This document shows, piece by piece, positions 40,441 to 50,886 of a stretch of 64,000 nt of DNA (positions are counted from its first letter, which is position 1; every line of letters begins with the position of its first letter). The notes under the pieces were generated by a model, which worked only from the letters and a program-made list of their open reading frames with translations, was not told the origin of the DNA and did not search any database. A program made the position numbers and the translations under genes. This stretch comes from CALDTK01 sp965215115 (GTDB lineage: Bacteria; Bacteroidota; Bacteroidia; Chitinophagales; Saprospiraceae). The DNA lies in NCBI GenBank assembly GCA_965215115.1, contig OZ244050.1, forward strand, positions 3,720,001 to 3,784,000, written 5' to 3'.

Positions 40441-42783
40441 ATGAAGCTCCTCAACATATCCTTCACCAAACCCCGCTACTTGGTCCTCGGACTGGCGCTC
40501 GCCGCGGGAGCTGGTACGGCCCAGGCCCAATTTACGGGTATCGGGACGACCAATCCGTCGGCGACGTTGCACGTCACGCCGGTCACGGCCACCGATGAGG
40601 TCTTGCGCGTCAACGACGTAAAGGCCTTCGTCACGGCTAGCGATAGCGTCGCCCACAGCGATGTCTTGCTCTACGCCCCGAGCACGGGCCTATTCCGCCG
40701 CGAGTCGCTCACCAACCTGCTCGACAAGAACAGCGAGTGGTTCTTCGACGGTACCAACCTCGTGCCCCGGCGCATCGCGATCCGGGACGAGGTGACGATC
40801 GCCGATGGCACCGTCGGCATCGGCAACAACCTCACCGTCGGCGGGAATGGCTCTGTCGCGGGCACGCTGGCCGTGACCGGTAACGGTACATTCACCAACG
40901 ATCTCACGGTCAACGGCAACACCGCACTCGCTACCGGTGCAGGGGATTTAGTGACTTTGGCCAATCTAACCCGCGTCGGGTCGGCAACCGTCGACGTACC
41001 GCCGGCCAGCCAGGTCCTCCTCCGCAACGCCACCACGAACGCCGTCGAGTACGCTCAACTCGACGACATCATGCGTGCCAACGGCATGTGGGTCGAGAAC
41101 GCCGCCAAGACCGAACTCCTCCCGCGCGTCACGACCTACGCCGGGACCATCGGCATCACGGCCGACTCGGTCAACATCAAGAAGCGCGCTCACGTCGGCC
41201 AGACGCTCATCGTCGATGGCGCGACCAGCCTCAAGGGCACCCTCCGCACCGCGGGCGCTACCGACCTACGTTCGACGCTCAACGTCGAGGGCAACGTCAC
41301 GCTCCAGAGCATCCCGCAGCGCCCGAATCCGATCCTCAAGACCGACGAGATCCTCATGCAGCGCGCAGGGGCCGCGGAGGTCGAGTACGTCACCGTCGAC
41401 AGCCTGCTCCAGAGCAGCGGCGAGTGGCGCTTCCGCGCAGCCGCGGCGGGCGTACCTAACGCCATCTACGCCAACCGCGCCCGCGCAGCCGGGCAGGACA
41501 TCGTCGCCACGGAAACCGGACGCTTCGGTATCGGCACGACCAACCCGAGCGAGAGGCTCCAGGTCGTAGGCGGGAACGTGCGCCTCGACGCCGGTGCCTT
41601 CGTGCAGTGGGGCGGCGCGACCAACCAGCTCACCAATACCGGCCTCACGGTCGCGGGTGCCTTCGCCGACGTGATCGGGGCCGCACACACGATGAGCGCC
41701 GCCTCGAGCACCGTGACGACCACCGGGACCATCGTCCACAACGCCGGCGGCCCCGTCGTCACCCTTAACGCCAACGGCCTCGGGATCGGCGTCGTCGCCA
41801 TCGCCGGTCGCCACCTGCAGACCAACCTGGCCGACGGCATCCAGTTCGGGAGCCTCACGCCCGTCACCGACGTCGTGACCGCCGGCCTCGGGACGCCCGC
41901 CTCGGTGTTCGAGCGCGTCCTGATCACGGACGGGAACGGTGTGGTCCGCTACATCGACGCGGACGACCTCATGCAGGCCTCCGGCGAGTGGCGCTTCGAG
42001 GCCAGCACCGGCGCTGGCAACCCCGCCAAGATCTACGCCAACCGCGCCCGCACCGCCGGGTCGGAGGTTTGGGTCACGGAGGCCGGCAACCACGTCGTCG
42101 AGCTCGGCAAGGCCTACCAGTGGGCCGGCGCCGACAACCAGATCACCAACACCGGGATCACCGCTTCGGCAGCGTACACGATCAGGAACGGTGCGGGCGC
42201 GGACTTCGGCTTCTACGAAGGCGCGACCGGCACCACGCCGTGGCTCTTCCACAAGGCCGACCCCGGCACCACGGAGATCGGACGCGTCGGCATCAACACC
42301 GACAACCCACAGGCCACCCTCCACGTGGCCGGTAACATCGTCGCCTCCAACTCGGCCGTCACCTCGGACCGTCGTTTCAAGGAGAACATCGTCGAGATCA
42401 GCAACGCCCTTAACGCCGTCAAGGCCCTCCGCGGCGTGAGCTACAAGTTCCGCGCTACCGAGTTCCCGAACGAGCACTTCGACAGGGCCGCCCACCTCGG
42501 CTTCATCGCCCAGGAGGTCCGTGAGGTACTCCCGCAGACGGTCTTCGAGCGTGCCGACGGTTTCCTCACCGTGGACTACGGCTCGATGGCACCGGTCCTC
42601 GTCGAGGCCATGCAGGAGCTCGCCGCCAAAGTAGAGGCCCTCGAGGCCGAGAACGCCGCCCTTCGCAGCGGCAAGACCGCCGACGCCGTCGGAGCAGTGA
42701 GCACTAAACAGCTACGTGATCTGGAGGCTCGCCTCGCCGCAATGGACGCCCGCCTCGAGGCGGCGACCGCCGGCCGCAAGTAG
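40441..42783 (+). CDS. Exported fibre-like protein with C-terminal intramolecular chaperone (Peptidase_S74)
   Basis: A 780-residue protein with a signal peptide ending AGAGTAQAQ. The body is repetitive and beta-rich (GIGTTNPSATLHV, TLAVTGNGTFTNDLTVNGN, repeated twice GEWRF...IYANRARAAG). Near residue 642 SDRRFKENIVEISNALNAVKALRGVSYKF starts an S74 chaperone domain, with GFIAQEVREVLPQ and VDYGSMAPVLVEAMQEL, followed by a short coiled coil. S74 domains trimerise fibres and usually cleave themselves off. It resembles phage tail fibres but stands alone among chromosomal genes, so a cell-surface fibre is likely. Confidence 0.88.
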   Translation: MKLLNISFTKPRYLVLGLALAAGAGTAQAQFTGIGTTNPSATLHVTPVTATDEVLRVNDVKAFVTASDSVAHSDVLLYAPSTGLFRRESLTNLLDKNSEWFFDGTNLVPRRIAIRDEVTIADGTVGIGNNLTVGGNGSVAGTLAVTGNGTFTNDLTVNGNTALATGAGDLVTLANLTRVGSATVDVPPASQVLLRNATTNAVEYAQLDDIMRANGMWVENAAKTELLPRVTTYAGTIGITADSVNIKKRAHVGQTLIVDGATSLKGTLRTAGATDLRSTLNVEGNVTLQSIPQRPNPILKTDEILMQRAGAAEVEYVTVDSLLQSSGEWRFRAAAAGVPNAIYANRARAAGQDIVATETGRFGIGTTNPSERLQVVGGNVRLDAGAFVQWGGATNQLTNTGLTVAGAFADVIGAAHTMSAASSTVTTTGTIVHNAGGPVVTLNANGLGIGVVAIAGRHLQTNLADGIQFGSLTPVTDVVTAGLGTPASVFERVLITDGNGVVRYIDADDLMQASGEWRFEASTGAGNPAKIYANRARTAGSEVWVTEAGNHVVELGKAYQWAGADNQITNTGITASAAYTIRNGAGADFGFYEGATGTTPWLFHKADPGTTEIGRVGINTDNPQATLHVAGNIVASNSAVTSDRRFKENIVEISNALNAVKALRGVSYKFRATEFPNEHFDRAAHLGFIAQEVREVLPQTVFERADGFLTVDYGSMAPVLVEAMQELAAKVEALEAENAALRSGKTADAVGAVSTKQLRDLEARLAAMDARLEAATAGRK

Positions 42784-42872
42784 TCCGCGATTCCGAAAGG
42801 GAAAACTACCACCGGGTAATTCCCCTGAGATCAAGGAGTCCACTTCACGTCTCTTACCCTAACACGCATCAC

Positions 42873-42904
42873 AGGCACCTCGGAGCAATCCGGGGTGCCT
42901 TTTT
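42873..42904 (+). terminator. Rho-independent terminator of the S74 fibre gene
   Basis: AGGCACC (42873-42879) pairs with GGTGCCT (42894-42900), extended by CGG/CCG, followed by TTTT. Confidence 0.85.
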
Positions 42905-42952
42905 ACTCGAGGACTGGCGGACTTTCCCGTTCGCGAAGGCGTTGTGGGGTCT

Positions 42953-43264
42953 ATGCCTACCGATATCCTGGAACGCCGCGCCCACCTGCGGCACCTCGCC
43001 AACGAGGTGTTCCCGGCGGCGGCCCGCTCTGGCGCGTACCCCATCCACCTCAATCACTGCTTCCTGCGCGTCGTCTACGACGCCGTCTTCGAGGCCAGGT
43101 GGGATACGGTTTTGCCGAAAGGCCGCAAACCCGTCGTCGATAGGCTTGCGCCAAAACAACTCGCGCGCGCCATAGAGGTCGGTGAGGGAATTATCGCCGA
43201 CCCACAACTCTGCAAAGCATTGAATGCCAAAAGCCTAAGCTACCGCAGGCTCGAGCAACACTAG
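42953..43264 (+). CDS. Small conserved protein of unknown function
   Basis: A 103-residue protein starting MPTDILERRAHL. It has ARSGAYPIHLNHCFLRVVYDAVFEARWDTV, then ARAIEVGEGIIADPQLCKALNAKSLSYR, helical and basic. I have no certain family name. Two motif copies face each other in the middle (43109-43123 read VLPKG; 43143-43157 read LAPKQ), so 19 residues contain two of them. Confidence 0.65.
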   Translation: MPTDILERRAHLRHLANEVFPAAARSGAYPIHLNHCFLRVVYDAVFEARWDTVLPKGRKPVVDRLAPKQLARAIEVGEGIIADPQLCKALNAKSLSYRRLEQH

Positions 43265-43316
43265 GGGCTCCCGGGCTGTAGACCGGGAAACCCAGGTGCG
43301 CTCGGAATCCCAGTGC

Positions 43317-44516
<1,200 letters not shown>

Positions 44517-44543
44517 ATGGTGGGGCCTTTAGGGCGGTGGCGG

Positions 44544-44551
44544 CAAATGTA
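44544..44551 (-). promoter_or_regulatory. -7 box for sucC
   Basis: TACATTTG on the minus strand is an exact TAnnTTTG match 27 bases before the sucC ATG. Confidence 0.5.
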
Positions 44552-44591
44552 ACCGACATTGACAGGACGTTAAGCGCCGGGGTTCGGTTTC

Positions 44592-45680
44592 GTGAGCAAC
44601 CCGCGCCCGCGGCGCTCCGTTAGCCGGTACGTGGGTAAACTCAGCGCGGTCGTCCTCCTCCTCCTCCTGCTCGGTGCGGTAGGTTTTGCCGAAAGGCTCA
44701 CCGCGCAGTCGCCCACCTTCGCCTTCGCCGAGGACAGCACCTACGCCGACGATGCGTACCTGCGACAGGTGGCGGCTTTCGCCAAAACACTCCCCGAGTA
44801 CGAGACCAAACTCCAGGCCGCCGCGACGCTGATGCTGCGGAGCCGCCAGCCCGAGCACCGGGCCGCCGGATACGATACCCTCGCGGCGGGCTTGCCGCGC
44901 GCCCTCGCGGTGCCGGGCGCGCGGGAGTACGCCTTCGCGAAACTCGAAGGCGTGAGCCAACTCACCGACCCGGCCGGCGCCTGGCGAATCTTCACGTGGC
45001 AGCACTTCGTCAACGACTCGACGTACCGCTACGGTGGGCTCTACGTCCCGACGGACGCCGGGAAGCCCGTCGTGGCACTGGTTGACGCCGCGCAGGCCGA
45101 GGGCGCCGAAGACGATTTCGAACTCACGCCCGAGCAGTGGTACGGCGCGGTGTACTACGGGGTCCGGCTTTTCCGCCTCGCGGATGGTCGCCCGGCCTGG
45201 GTGCTGTTCGGCTACGACGCCGACGGCTACTACCACCGCCGCAAGGTGGCCGACGTACTGAGCTTCGACCGCGCCGGGACGCCTCGGTTCGGGGCCGAGG
45301 TCTTCGTCGGCTCGGAGCGGCAGCCCGAACTGGTCCGCTCCCGCATCATCCTCGAGTACCGCACGGACGCCCGGGTCTCGATCCGCTACGACGCCGAGCT
45401 CGGGGGCATCGTCCACGAGCGGCTCGTGGTCGGTCCGCCGCCGGTCCCGGGCGCGGCCCCCGGCAACGTCCCCGACGGCAGCTACGACGGTTTCACGCTC
45501 GACGAAAAGGCCGGGCTCTGGCGCTACCGCCAGGAGTACTTCGACCGCGTCATCTCGGCCGAGCCGCCGCGACCACAGCCGATCCTCGGGGCGAGCGGCG
45601 AGCAGCGCGACTTGTTCGGTCGCCCGAAACGCCCCAAGACCAGCCGTCCGCAGGGTAGTCCGCGCACCCCCGAGCGCTAG
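44592..45680 (+). CDS. Exported Bacteroidota protein of unknown function
   Basis: A 362-residue protein from GTG 44592, with an N-terminal membrane or signal segment (LSAVVLLLLLLGAVGFAERLTAQ). The mature part is mixed alpha/beta (WRIFTWQHFVNDSTYRYGGLYV, VYYGVRLFRLADGRPAWVLFGYDADGYYHRRKVADVL, VSIRYDAELGGIVHERLVV) and ends with a Pro/Arg-rich tail. Function not recognised. Motif copies 44683-44697 (GFAER, inside the signal segment) and 44774-44788 (AFAKT). Confidence 0.7.
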   Translation: MSNPRPRRSVSRYVGKLSAVVLLLLLLGAVGFAERLTAQSPTFAFAEDSTYADDAYLRQVAAFAKTLPEYETKLQAAATLMLRSRQPEHRAAGYDTLAAGLPRALAVPGAREYAFAKLEGVSQLTDPAGAWRIFTWQHFVNDSTYRYGGLYVPTDAGKPVVALVDAAQAEGAEDDFELTPEQWYGAVYYGVRLFRLADGRPAWVLFGYDADGYYHRRKVADVLSFDRAGTPRFGAEVFVGSERQPELVRSRIILEYRTDARVSIRYDAELGGIVHERLVVGPPPVPGAAPGNVPDGSYDGFTLDEKAGLWRYRQEYFDRVISAEPPRPQPILGASGEQRDLFGRPKRPKTSRPQGSPRTPER

Positions 45681-45703
45681 CCCCGGCGCTTAGCTTCGCG
45701 ACC

Positions 45704-46347
45704 GTGCCGACGACCACCCGCCGCCTCACTACGCCCCGCACGGCACGCCTCGTCCAGGTCGGCAGCCTCGGACCCCACACGCGCCTCACGCTCATCGCCT
45801 GTCACGGCTACGGGATGGACGTAAACGCGTTCGCGCGGCGTTTCGAGGGTTTGCCCGACGAGGTCTGCGTACTGTGCCCCGAGGGACTGAGCCGCTTCTA
45901 CTGGGGAGGGTTCAGCGGCAAGCCCGTGGCGAGTTGGATGACGAGCCTCGAGCGCGAGCCGAGATCGCGGACCTCTGTGCGTGGCTGCAGCAGGTGTACG
46001 TTTTGGCGAAAGCCGAAGCCCCCGGCGCGAGCGTCTGTGCGTTTGGCTTCAGCCAGGGCGCCACCACCGTGATGCGCTGGCTGCACGCCAATCGACCGGC
46101 GGTTCGGCACGTGGTGCTCTGGTCCGGGACACCCCCCGAGGACATCGACTACGCGCCCATGGCCTACTTCGACAGTCTGCACCGTGTGGCCTACTGGGGC
46201 GACGCCGACGAGCTCGTCCCCTACGGGCGCGCGAGGACCCGATTCGAGGAGGTAGCCCTGAAGTTTGAGCACCGCACGTTCGACGGTGGCCACGCGGTCG
46301 AACCGGAGCCGCTGGCCCGACTCGTCCGCCAGCTCCTGGACGACTAG
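45704..46347 (+). pseudogene. Alpha/beta-hydrolase (phospholipase/carboxylesterase type), frameshifted
   Basis: Two overlapping frames together make one esterase of about 213 residues. The first encodes LIACHGYGMDVNAFARRF...LSRFYWGGFSGKPVASWMT, the second ADLCAWLQQVYVLAKAEAP then GFSQGATTVMRWL (nucleophile Ser in GFSQG), a late Asp (GDADELVPYG) and His (DGGHAVEP). Reading continues if one base is restored near 45958 (GAGCCGAG where GAGGCCGAG is expected). It is either a real frameshift or an assembly error. TAGCTTCG at 45691-45698 ends five bases before the GTG. Motif copy 46000-46014. Confidence 0.75.
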
Positions 46348-46946
46348 TGGATGCGGTCCCCCCGCACTTCGATACTGGCGAGTAGCTCGCGCTCGAAGTC
46401 GAGGTATTCGTGCCAGCGCACCTGCACGGCCTCCGGGTCCCCGTGACGCTTGGCCAAGGACAGGAACATGCGGTAGTGGCCGGCCTCGCTCACCATGAAC
46501 TTGTGGTAAAACGTACGCATCGCCTCCTCGGCGATCTCGAGGCTCAGGAGCCGGAAGCGTTCGCAGCTCCGCGCCTCGATGAGCGCCATCGTGAGCAGAC
46601 GCTCGACGAGCCTGTCCTCCCGCGAGCCCCCGCCGCGGTTGAAGCCCATCAGACCGTTGACGTACTCATCCTTGCGTTGGCGACCGAGTGCGAGGCCGCG
46701 CCTGTCCATCTCCGCGAGCACCTGCCGGAAGTGGCCCCACTCCTCGGTGACGACCGGGGCGATCTCGCGCACGACGTCGTGCTTGTCCGGGTACGCCTGG
46801 ATGATCGAGATGCAACTCAGGGCGGCCTTCTGCTCACAGTAGGCGTGGTCGGTCAGGATCTCGCCCAGGTCCATCTCGACGAGGTTCACCCACCGCGGGT
46901 CGGTCGGGAGCTGGAGGCCGAGCTTGTGGTTGTCGCGGGGGGACAT
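46344..46946 (-). CDS. miaE: tRNA-(ms2io6A)-hydroxylase-like diiron protein
   Basis: A 200-residue four-helix diiron enzyme expected to hydroxylate the isopentenyl group of ms2i6A37 in tRNA. It has DHAYCEQKAALSCISII, the ExxH pairs EEWGH and SEAGHYRMF, and EARSCERFRLL. ATG 46946 is chosen; upstream sequence is a tandem-repeat hairpin. Convergent with the esterase, sharing four bases. Confidence 0.87.
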   Translation of the reverse strand: MSPRDNHKLGLQLPTDPRWVNLVEMDLGEILTDHAYCEQKAALSCISIIQAYPDKHDVVREIAPVVTEEWGHFRQVLAEMDRRGLALGRQRKDEYVNGLMGFNRGGGSREDRLVERLLTMALIEARSCERFRLLSLEIAEEAMRTFYHKFMVSEAGHYRMFLSLAKRHGDPEAVQVRWHEYLDFERELLASIEVRGDRIH

Positions 46947-46956
46947 AGGGTTCTTT

Positions 46957-47060
46957 TGGATGGGTGGATGGTTTGATGGGTGGATGGGTGGATGGCTGTG
47001 CGGTCGTCTGTAAGGCCCATCCACCCATCAAACCATCCACCCATCCACCCATCCACCCAT
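46957..47060. repeat. Inverted array of GGATGGGT-type tandem repeats
   Basis: About 38 bases of GGATGGGT/GGATGG-type repeats (46957-46995) are mirrored by CCATCCACCC repeats (47018-47059), giving a long hairpin in the gap between miaE and the coiled-coil protein. It may act as a terminator and is probably length-variable. Confidence 0.8.
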
Positions 47061-47064
47061 CGCC

Positions 47065-48273
47065 CTAAAGACAAGCCAACTGCCGCTTCAGGAAATTCAT
47101 GTCGTAGATCACGTAGTCGTCGAAGCCCGTGCCCCACATCACGCGCACCTCGTCGAGCAGCGATCTCTCCAGCGTCTTGCGGGCGCCCTTGTTGATGACG
47201 TAGCGACCCTTGTACGTCGAGACCTTGGTGACGGGATCGTAGTTGGCCTGCGAGGGGCTCTGGTTGCGCACCACGATCTTCTGGCCGTCGACGGTGCGGA
47301 AGGTGAGCTGGCTGCCTTTCGGCAAAACGCCGAACTCCTTGGCGGCAAATTGGGAGCGGATCACGAATTCGGTCTCGAGGATGATGGACTTGCCCGTCAT
47401 GGCGAGCCTGGCGTTGCAGGTCAGCAGGGAGGCGTCCCCGAGGAAAGGCTTGAGTTCGGGGCTCGTGTAGGTGAAGAACACCTCCGGGGCGAGCAAAATC
47501 CGACGGCTGTTGGTAAACTCGTCGATCCCGTCGGACTCCCGCCGACACTCGGCGGCGGGGGGCGAGACGCCGGGGTCGGATTCTGGATCGTAAGTCGCGA
47601 AAGTGGCGGGAGAACTATTGCGACCGCGGCGACCGCCGCTGCTCTGGTCGGCTTTGTCCTCGGCTACGTCTGCCACTCCGGCGGTCGTGGCGGGGGCCAT
47701 GGGCTGAGCCCCGTCTGCGGACGCGCCCGCTGCGGCCGGATCGGAGTCGGGCGCACCGACGAGGTAGCCCAGGTTCTGCCCACGCAGGTAGGCCTCGCGT
47801 TGGGCGATGCTCATGTCGGCGCTCTGCCGGAGGGCGGCACTGAGGCGCTGGTTGTTGGCGCGGGCGGCCTCGGCGGTGGTGTACTCGTCGCGGGCGGCGA
47901 TCAACTTCTGGTTCACGATCTCGATCTGGCTGCGGTCGCTGCTCTTCTTCGAGTCGCGGAGTTTGCGGATGCGGTTGCTGAGCTTGGCCTCGCGCCCGCG
48001 GGCTTTCTTCGCGATGGAGGTGAGGGACTTCAGCTCGTCCTTGAGGACATCGAGTTGGTCCTGGATGGCCTCGCGGGACGCCTGCTCCTCCTGCGGCGTC
48101 GCCTGTCGGGTGGCCTCTGCGCCGGGCGTCCCCGAGGGCTCGTCGAAGAGTTGGGTGGTGCCGTCCGGGTAGACGATGACGCGCTGGCCCTGGTCGTTGG
48201 TGGTGAGCGTCTGCGCGTCGCCGTTCGCAAGGTGCGCTACGCCCATGCACAGCAGAAGAGTGAGCCTGATCAT
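47065..48273 (-). CDS. Exported coiled-coil protein of unknown function
   Basis: A 402-residue protein with signal peptide MIRLTLLLCMGVAHLANGDAQ. Residues about 60-150 are a strong coiled coil (EEQASREAIQDQLDVLKDEL...RIRKLRDSKKSSDRSQIEIV), then an Ala/Pro/Asp-rich linker, then a beta-rich domain (EVFFTYTSPELKPFLGDASLLTCNARLA, GSQLTFRTVDGQKIVVRNQ) ending NFLKRQLACL. Family not recognised. ATG 48273 is chosen. Motif copy 47314-47328 (VLPKG). Confidence 0.7.
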   Translation of the reverse strand: MIRLTLLLCMGVAHLANGDAQTLTTNDQGQRVIVYPDGTTQLFDEPSGTPGAEATRQATPQEEQASREAIQDQLDVLKDELKSLTSIAKKARGREAKLSNRIRKLRDSKKSSDRSQIEIVNQKLIAARDEYTTAEAARANNQRLSAALRQSADMSIAQREAYLRGQNLGYLVGAPDSDPAAAGASADGAQPMAPATTAGVADVAEDKADQSSGGRRGRNSSPATFATYDPESDPGVSPPAAECRRESDGIDEFTNSRRILLAPEVFFTYTSPELKPFLGDASLLTCNARLAMTGKSIILETEFVIRSQFAAKEFGVLPKGSQLTFRTVDGQKIVVRNQSPSQANYDPVTKVSTYKGRYVINKGARKTLERSLLDEVRVMWGTGFDDYVIYDMNFLKRQLACL

Positions 48274-48360
48274 AGGGCAAAGTACGTCTACGCGGGGGGA
48301 AGTATTATGTGATGACCCGGAAGTGGCGTTCGGGCACGACCGCGGGGGCCGGCGGGGGGG

Positions 48361-48375
48361 GGCTTTCGCCAAAAC
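48361..48375 (-). repeat. Intergenic copy of the GTTTT-hairpin motif
   Basis: GGCTTTCGCCAAAAC, canonical form on the minus strand, in the divergent gap between the coiled-coil gene and the phosphodiesterase; a run of 10 G's precedes it. Confidence 0.8.
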
Positions 48376-48448
48376 TCGCTACCCCGGCTCCGCGTCCAGG
48401 TCTGCTTGCGGGGCGTTAGGCCCTCGCCTCACTATGTTGCCGCTCGGT

Positions 48449-49384
48449 ATGCGTACTCCCGCGTGGAACAGCCCCCGGACCCTGTCGCTCCTGCTCGTAG
48501 TGACGCTCGCGGCCTGGGCAGGATGTGGAACTGAAGACGTACCACGCGATGCCGGTCGCGGCGAAAGGCTCGTGGGCTTCGAGATCCAGGGCCACCGCGG
48601 CGCCCGGGGACTGCTCCCGGAGAACTCGATCGCCGGGGCGGCACTCGCGCTGGACCTCGGCGCGGACGCCATCGAACTCGACGTGGTCGTGAGCGCGGAC
48701 AGCGCGCTCATCGTCTCGCACGACCCGTACTTCGACGCCGACCTCTGCGACCCTCGTGCCGCGGGCTACGATGAGCGCGTACCCATCTACAGCCTGAGCG
48801 CGGCGGAGGTCCAAACGGTCGTCTGCGGCGGTGCACCCCACCCGGACTTCGCGTACCAGAGGCCGTCGCCGGCTCCGCGGCCGACGCTTGCAGACTTCGT
48901 TGTGGCCACCGACGCGCACGCCGTGGCCACCCGGCGGACCAAGCCGCACTACACGATCGAGATCAAGTCCAGCCCCGGGTCCGATGGTATCCTAGCGCCC
49001 GCCCCCGAGGCCTTCGCCGACCTCGTCCTCGCCGTGATTGACCGCCAGGGTATTCTCGACCGAAGTACCGTCCAGAGCTTCGACCCGCGTCCGATCCGGT
49101 ACTTCGGCGAACAGGTGCGACGGCCGCGCCTCGCCGCCCTCACGCTGCTGCCTACCTCACCGGAGCGCTTGCGAGCACGGTTCGGCCCCAACGTAAGCGT
49201 TTACGCGCCCCATCATCTGGGCTTGACGAAAGCTACGGTGGCCGCTTACCACCGAGCGGGTCTCAAGGTCGTCCCCTGGACCGTCAACGACATCTCTCGC
49301 ATGCGAACGCTGATCGACTGGGGCGTCAACGGCATCATCACCGACTACCCAGATCGCCTGGCCAAAGTAGTGGAGGGGCAGTAG
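48449..49384 (+). CDS. Glycerophosphodiester phosphodiesterase, lipoprotein
   Basis: A 311-residue enzyme releasing an alcohol from glycerophosphodiesters. The lipoprotein signal is SLLLVVTLAAWAGC. The GDPD motifs QGHRGARGLLPENS (near 47), AIELDVVVSADSALIVSHDP and the C-terminal VPWTVNDISRMRTLIDWGVNGIITDYP are complete. ATG 48449 is preferred over ATG 48434 because TATGTTGC (48433-48440), a -7-like box, ends eight bases before it. Confidence 0.9.
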   Translation: MRTPAWNSPRTLSLLLVVTLAAWAGCGTEDVPRDAGRGERLVGFEIQGHRGARGLLPENSIAGAALALDLGADAIELDVVVSADSALIVSHDPYFDADLCDPRAAGYDERVPIYSLSAAEVQTVVCGGAPHPDFAYQRPSPAPRPTLADFVVATDAHAVATRRTKPHYTIEIKSSPGSDGILAPAPEAFADLVLAVIDRQGILDRSTVQSFDPRPIRYFGEQVRRPRLAALTLLPTSPERLRARFGPNVSVYAPHHLGLTKATVAAYHRAGLKVVPWTVNDISRMRTLIDWGVNGIITDYPDRLAKVVEGQ

Positions 49385-49449
49385 CACGAACCTCGACACC
49401 GAAGGCAAGCCCCGCGGCGCCCCTAAGCACATCGAAGCCCGGCTGCCCC

Positions 49450-50883
49450 TCAGGCCTCCCCGGCCTGCCCCGCCTTCATCTCCGCATAGCGCGCAAAAAA
49501 CCTCGGGATCGTCTCGATGCCTTTATAGAAATTGAAGAGCCCAAAATGCTCATTCGGTGAGTGCAGGGCGTCGGAGTCCAGGCCGAAGCCCATCATCACA
49601 CACTTGACACCGAGCTTCTGCTCGAAGAGCGCTACGATCGGGATCGAGCCGCCGCCACGGGTAGGGATCGGGTCCTTGCCGAAGGTATCCCGCATCGCGG
49701 CCGCCGCGGCCAGGTACTCGACGCTATCCGTGGCGAGCACCGCGGGGTAGCCGCCGTGGTGCGGCATGACCTCGACCGTGACGCCCGGAGGCGCGATGGC
49801 CTTGAAGTGTTCCGCGAAGAGGGCCGTGATCTGGTCGGGGGTCTGATCGGGGACCAGCCGCATCGAAATTTTCGCCATCGCGTAGCTCGGCAGAACGGTC
49901 TTCGCGCCCTCGCCGGTGTAGCCGCCCCAGATGCCGTTGACGTCGAGCGTCGGTCGGATGCTGGTCCTCTCCGCGGGGGTGTAGGCTTTTTCGCCGCCGG
50001 CGATGGCGTCGATGCCGAGGCTTCGCTTGTATGACGCCGGGTCGAAGGGGGCCTCGTTGAGCTTGGCGCGCTGATCGGGCGTCAGTTCCTGGACATCCTC
50101 GTAGAACCCCGGGATCGTGATGCGGCCCTCTCCGTCAATGAGTTGGGCGATCATTTTGCACAGCACGTTGATCGGATTGGCGACCGCCCCGCCGTAGACC
50201 CCGGAGTGGAGGTCACGGTTCGGCCCGGTCACCCTAACCTCGTTGTAGCTCAGACCGCGCAGACCCACGTTGAGGCTCGGCACGTCGTTGGCGATCATAC
50301 TGGTGTCGCTGATCAGCACCACGTCGCAGGCGAGCAGGTCGCGGTGGGTTTTGACGAAAGTCTCCAGGTGGACGCTCCCGACCTCCTCCTCGCCCTCGAC
50401 GAGGAAACGCACGTTGCAGGGCAGGCCCGTCGTCGCGCGCATCGCCTCGAAGGCCTTGACGTGCATGTAGGCCTGGCCCTTGTCGTCGCAGGCGCCGCGG
50501 GCGTAGACGGCCCCGTCCGGGTGGGTGTCGGTCTTGCGGATCTGCGGCTCGAAGGGCTCCGTGTCCCAGAGCTCGAGCGGGTCGGGCGGCTGCACGTCGT
50601 AGTGGCCGTAGACGAGCACCGTCGGGAGCCCCGGATCGACGATACACTCGCCGGTCACGATCGGGTGGCCGTCGGTCGGGTGCACGGTCACCTCCTCGGC
50701 ACCGGCGCTGCGCAGCTGGTCCGCCACGAACTCCGCCGCCCGCGCCACGTCGGCTTTGTGCTTCGGGTCGGCGCTCACGCTCGGGATGCGCAGCCACTCG
50801 AGGAGCTCGTCGAGGAAGCGCCCGCGGTGGGCGTCGAGGTAGTGCGCGAGGGATCGGTCGGTAGCGGTATCGGTGGTGGTCAT
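49450..50883 (-). CDS. M20 family dipeptidase
   Basis: A 477-residue zinc peptidase. Metal ligands appear in VLVYGHYDVQP (His/Asp near 94), ARGACDDKGQ (near 127), LVEGEEEVGS (catalytic Glu and ligand near 163), ISDTSM and the C-terminal SPNEHFG (His near 445). A dimerisation domain lies in the middle (NRDLHSGVYGGAVANP). No signal peptide, so probably cytoplasmic. The start follows the PKD adhesin stop by three bases. Motif variant with a GAC/GTC stem at 50348-50362 (FVKTH). Confidence 0.92.
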   Translation of the reverse strand: MTTTDTATDRSLAHYLDAHRGRFLDELLEWLRIPSVSADPKHKADVARAAEFVADQLRSAGAEEVTVHPTDGHPIVTGECIVDPGLPTVLVYGHYDVQPPDPLELWDTEPFEPQIRKTDTHPDGAVYARGACDDKGQAYMHVKAFEAMRATTGLPCNVRFLVEGEEEVGSVHLETFVKTHRDLLACDVVLISDTSMIANDVPSLNVGLRGLSYNEVRVTGPNRDLHSGVYGGAVANPINVLCKMIAQLIDGEGRITIPGFYEDVQELTPDQRAKLNEAPFDPASYKRSLGIDAIAGGEKAYTPAERTSIRPTLDVNGIWGGYTGEGAKTVLPSYAMAKISMRLVPDQTPDQITALFAEHFKAIAPPGVTVEVMPHHGGYPAVLATDSVEYLAAAAAMRDTFGKDPIPTRGGGSIPIVALFEQKLGVKCVMMGFGLDSDALHSPNEHFGLFNFYKGIETIPRFFARYAEMKAGQAGEA

Positions 50884-50886
50884 ACG

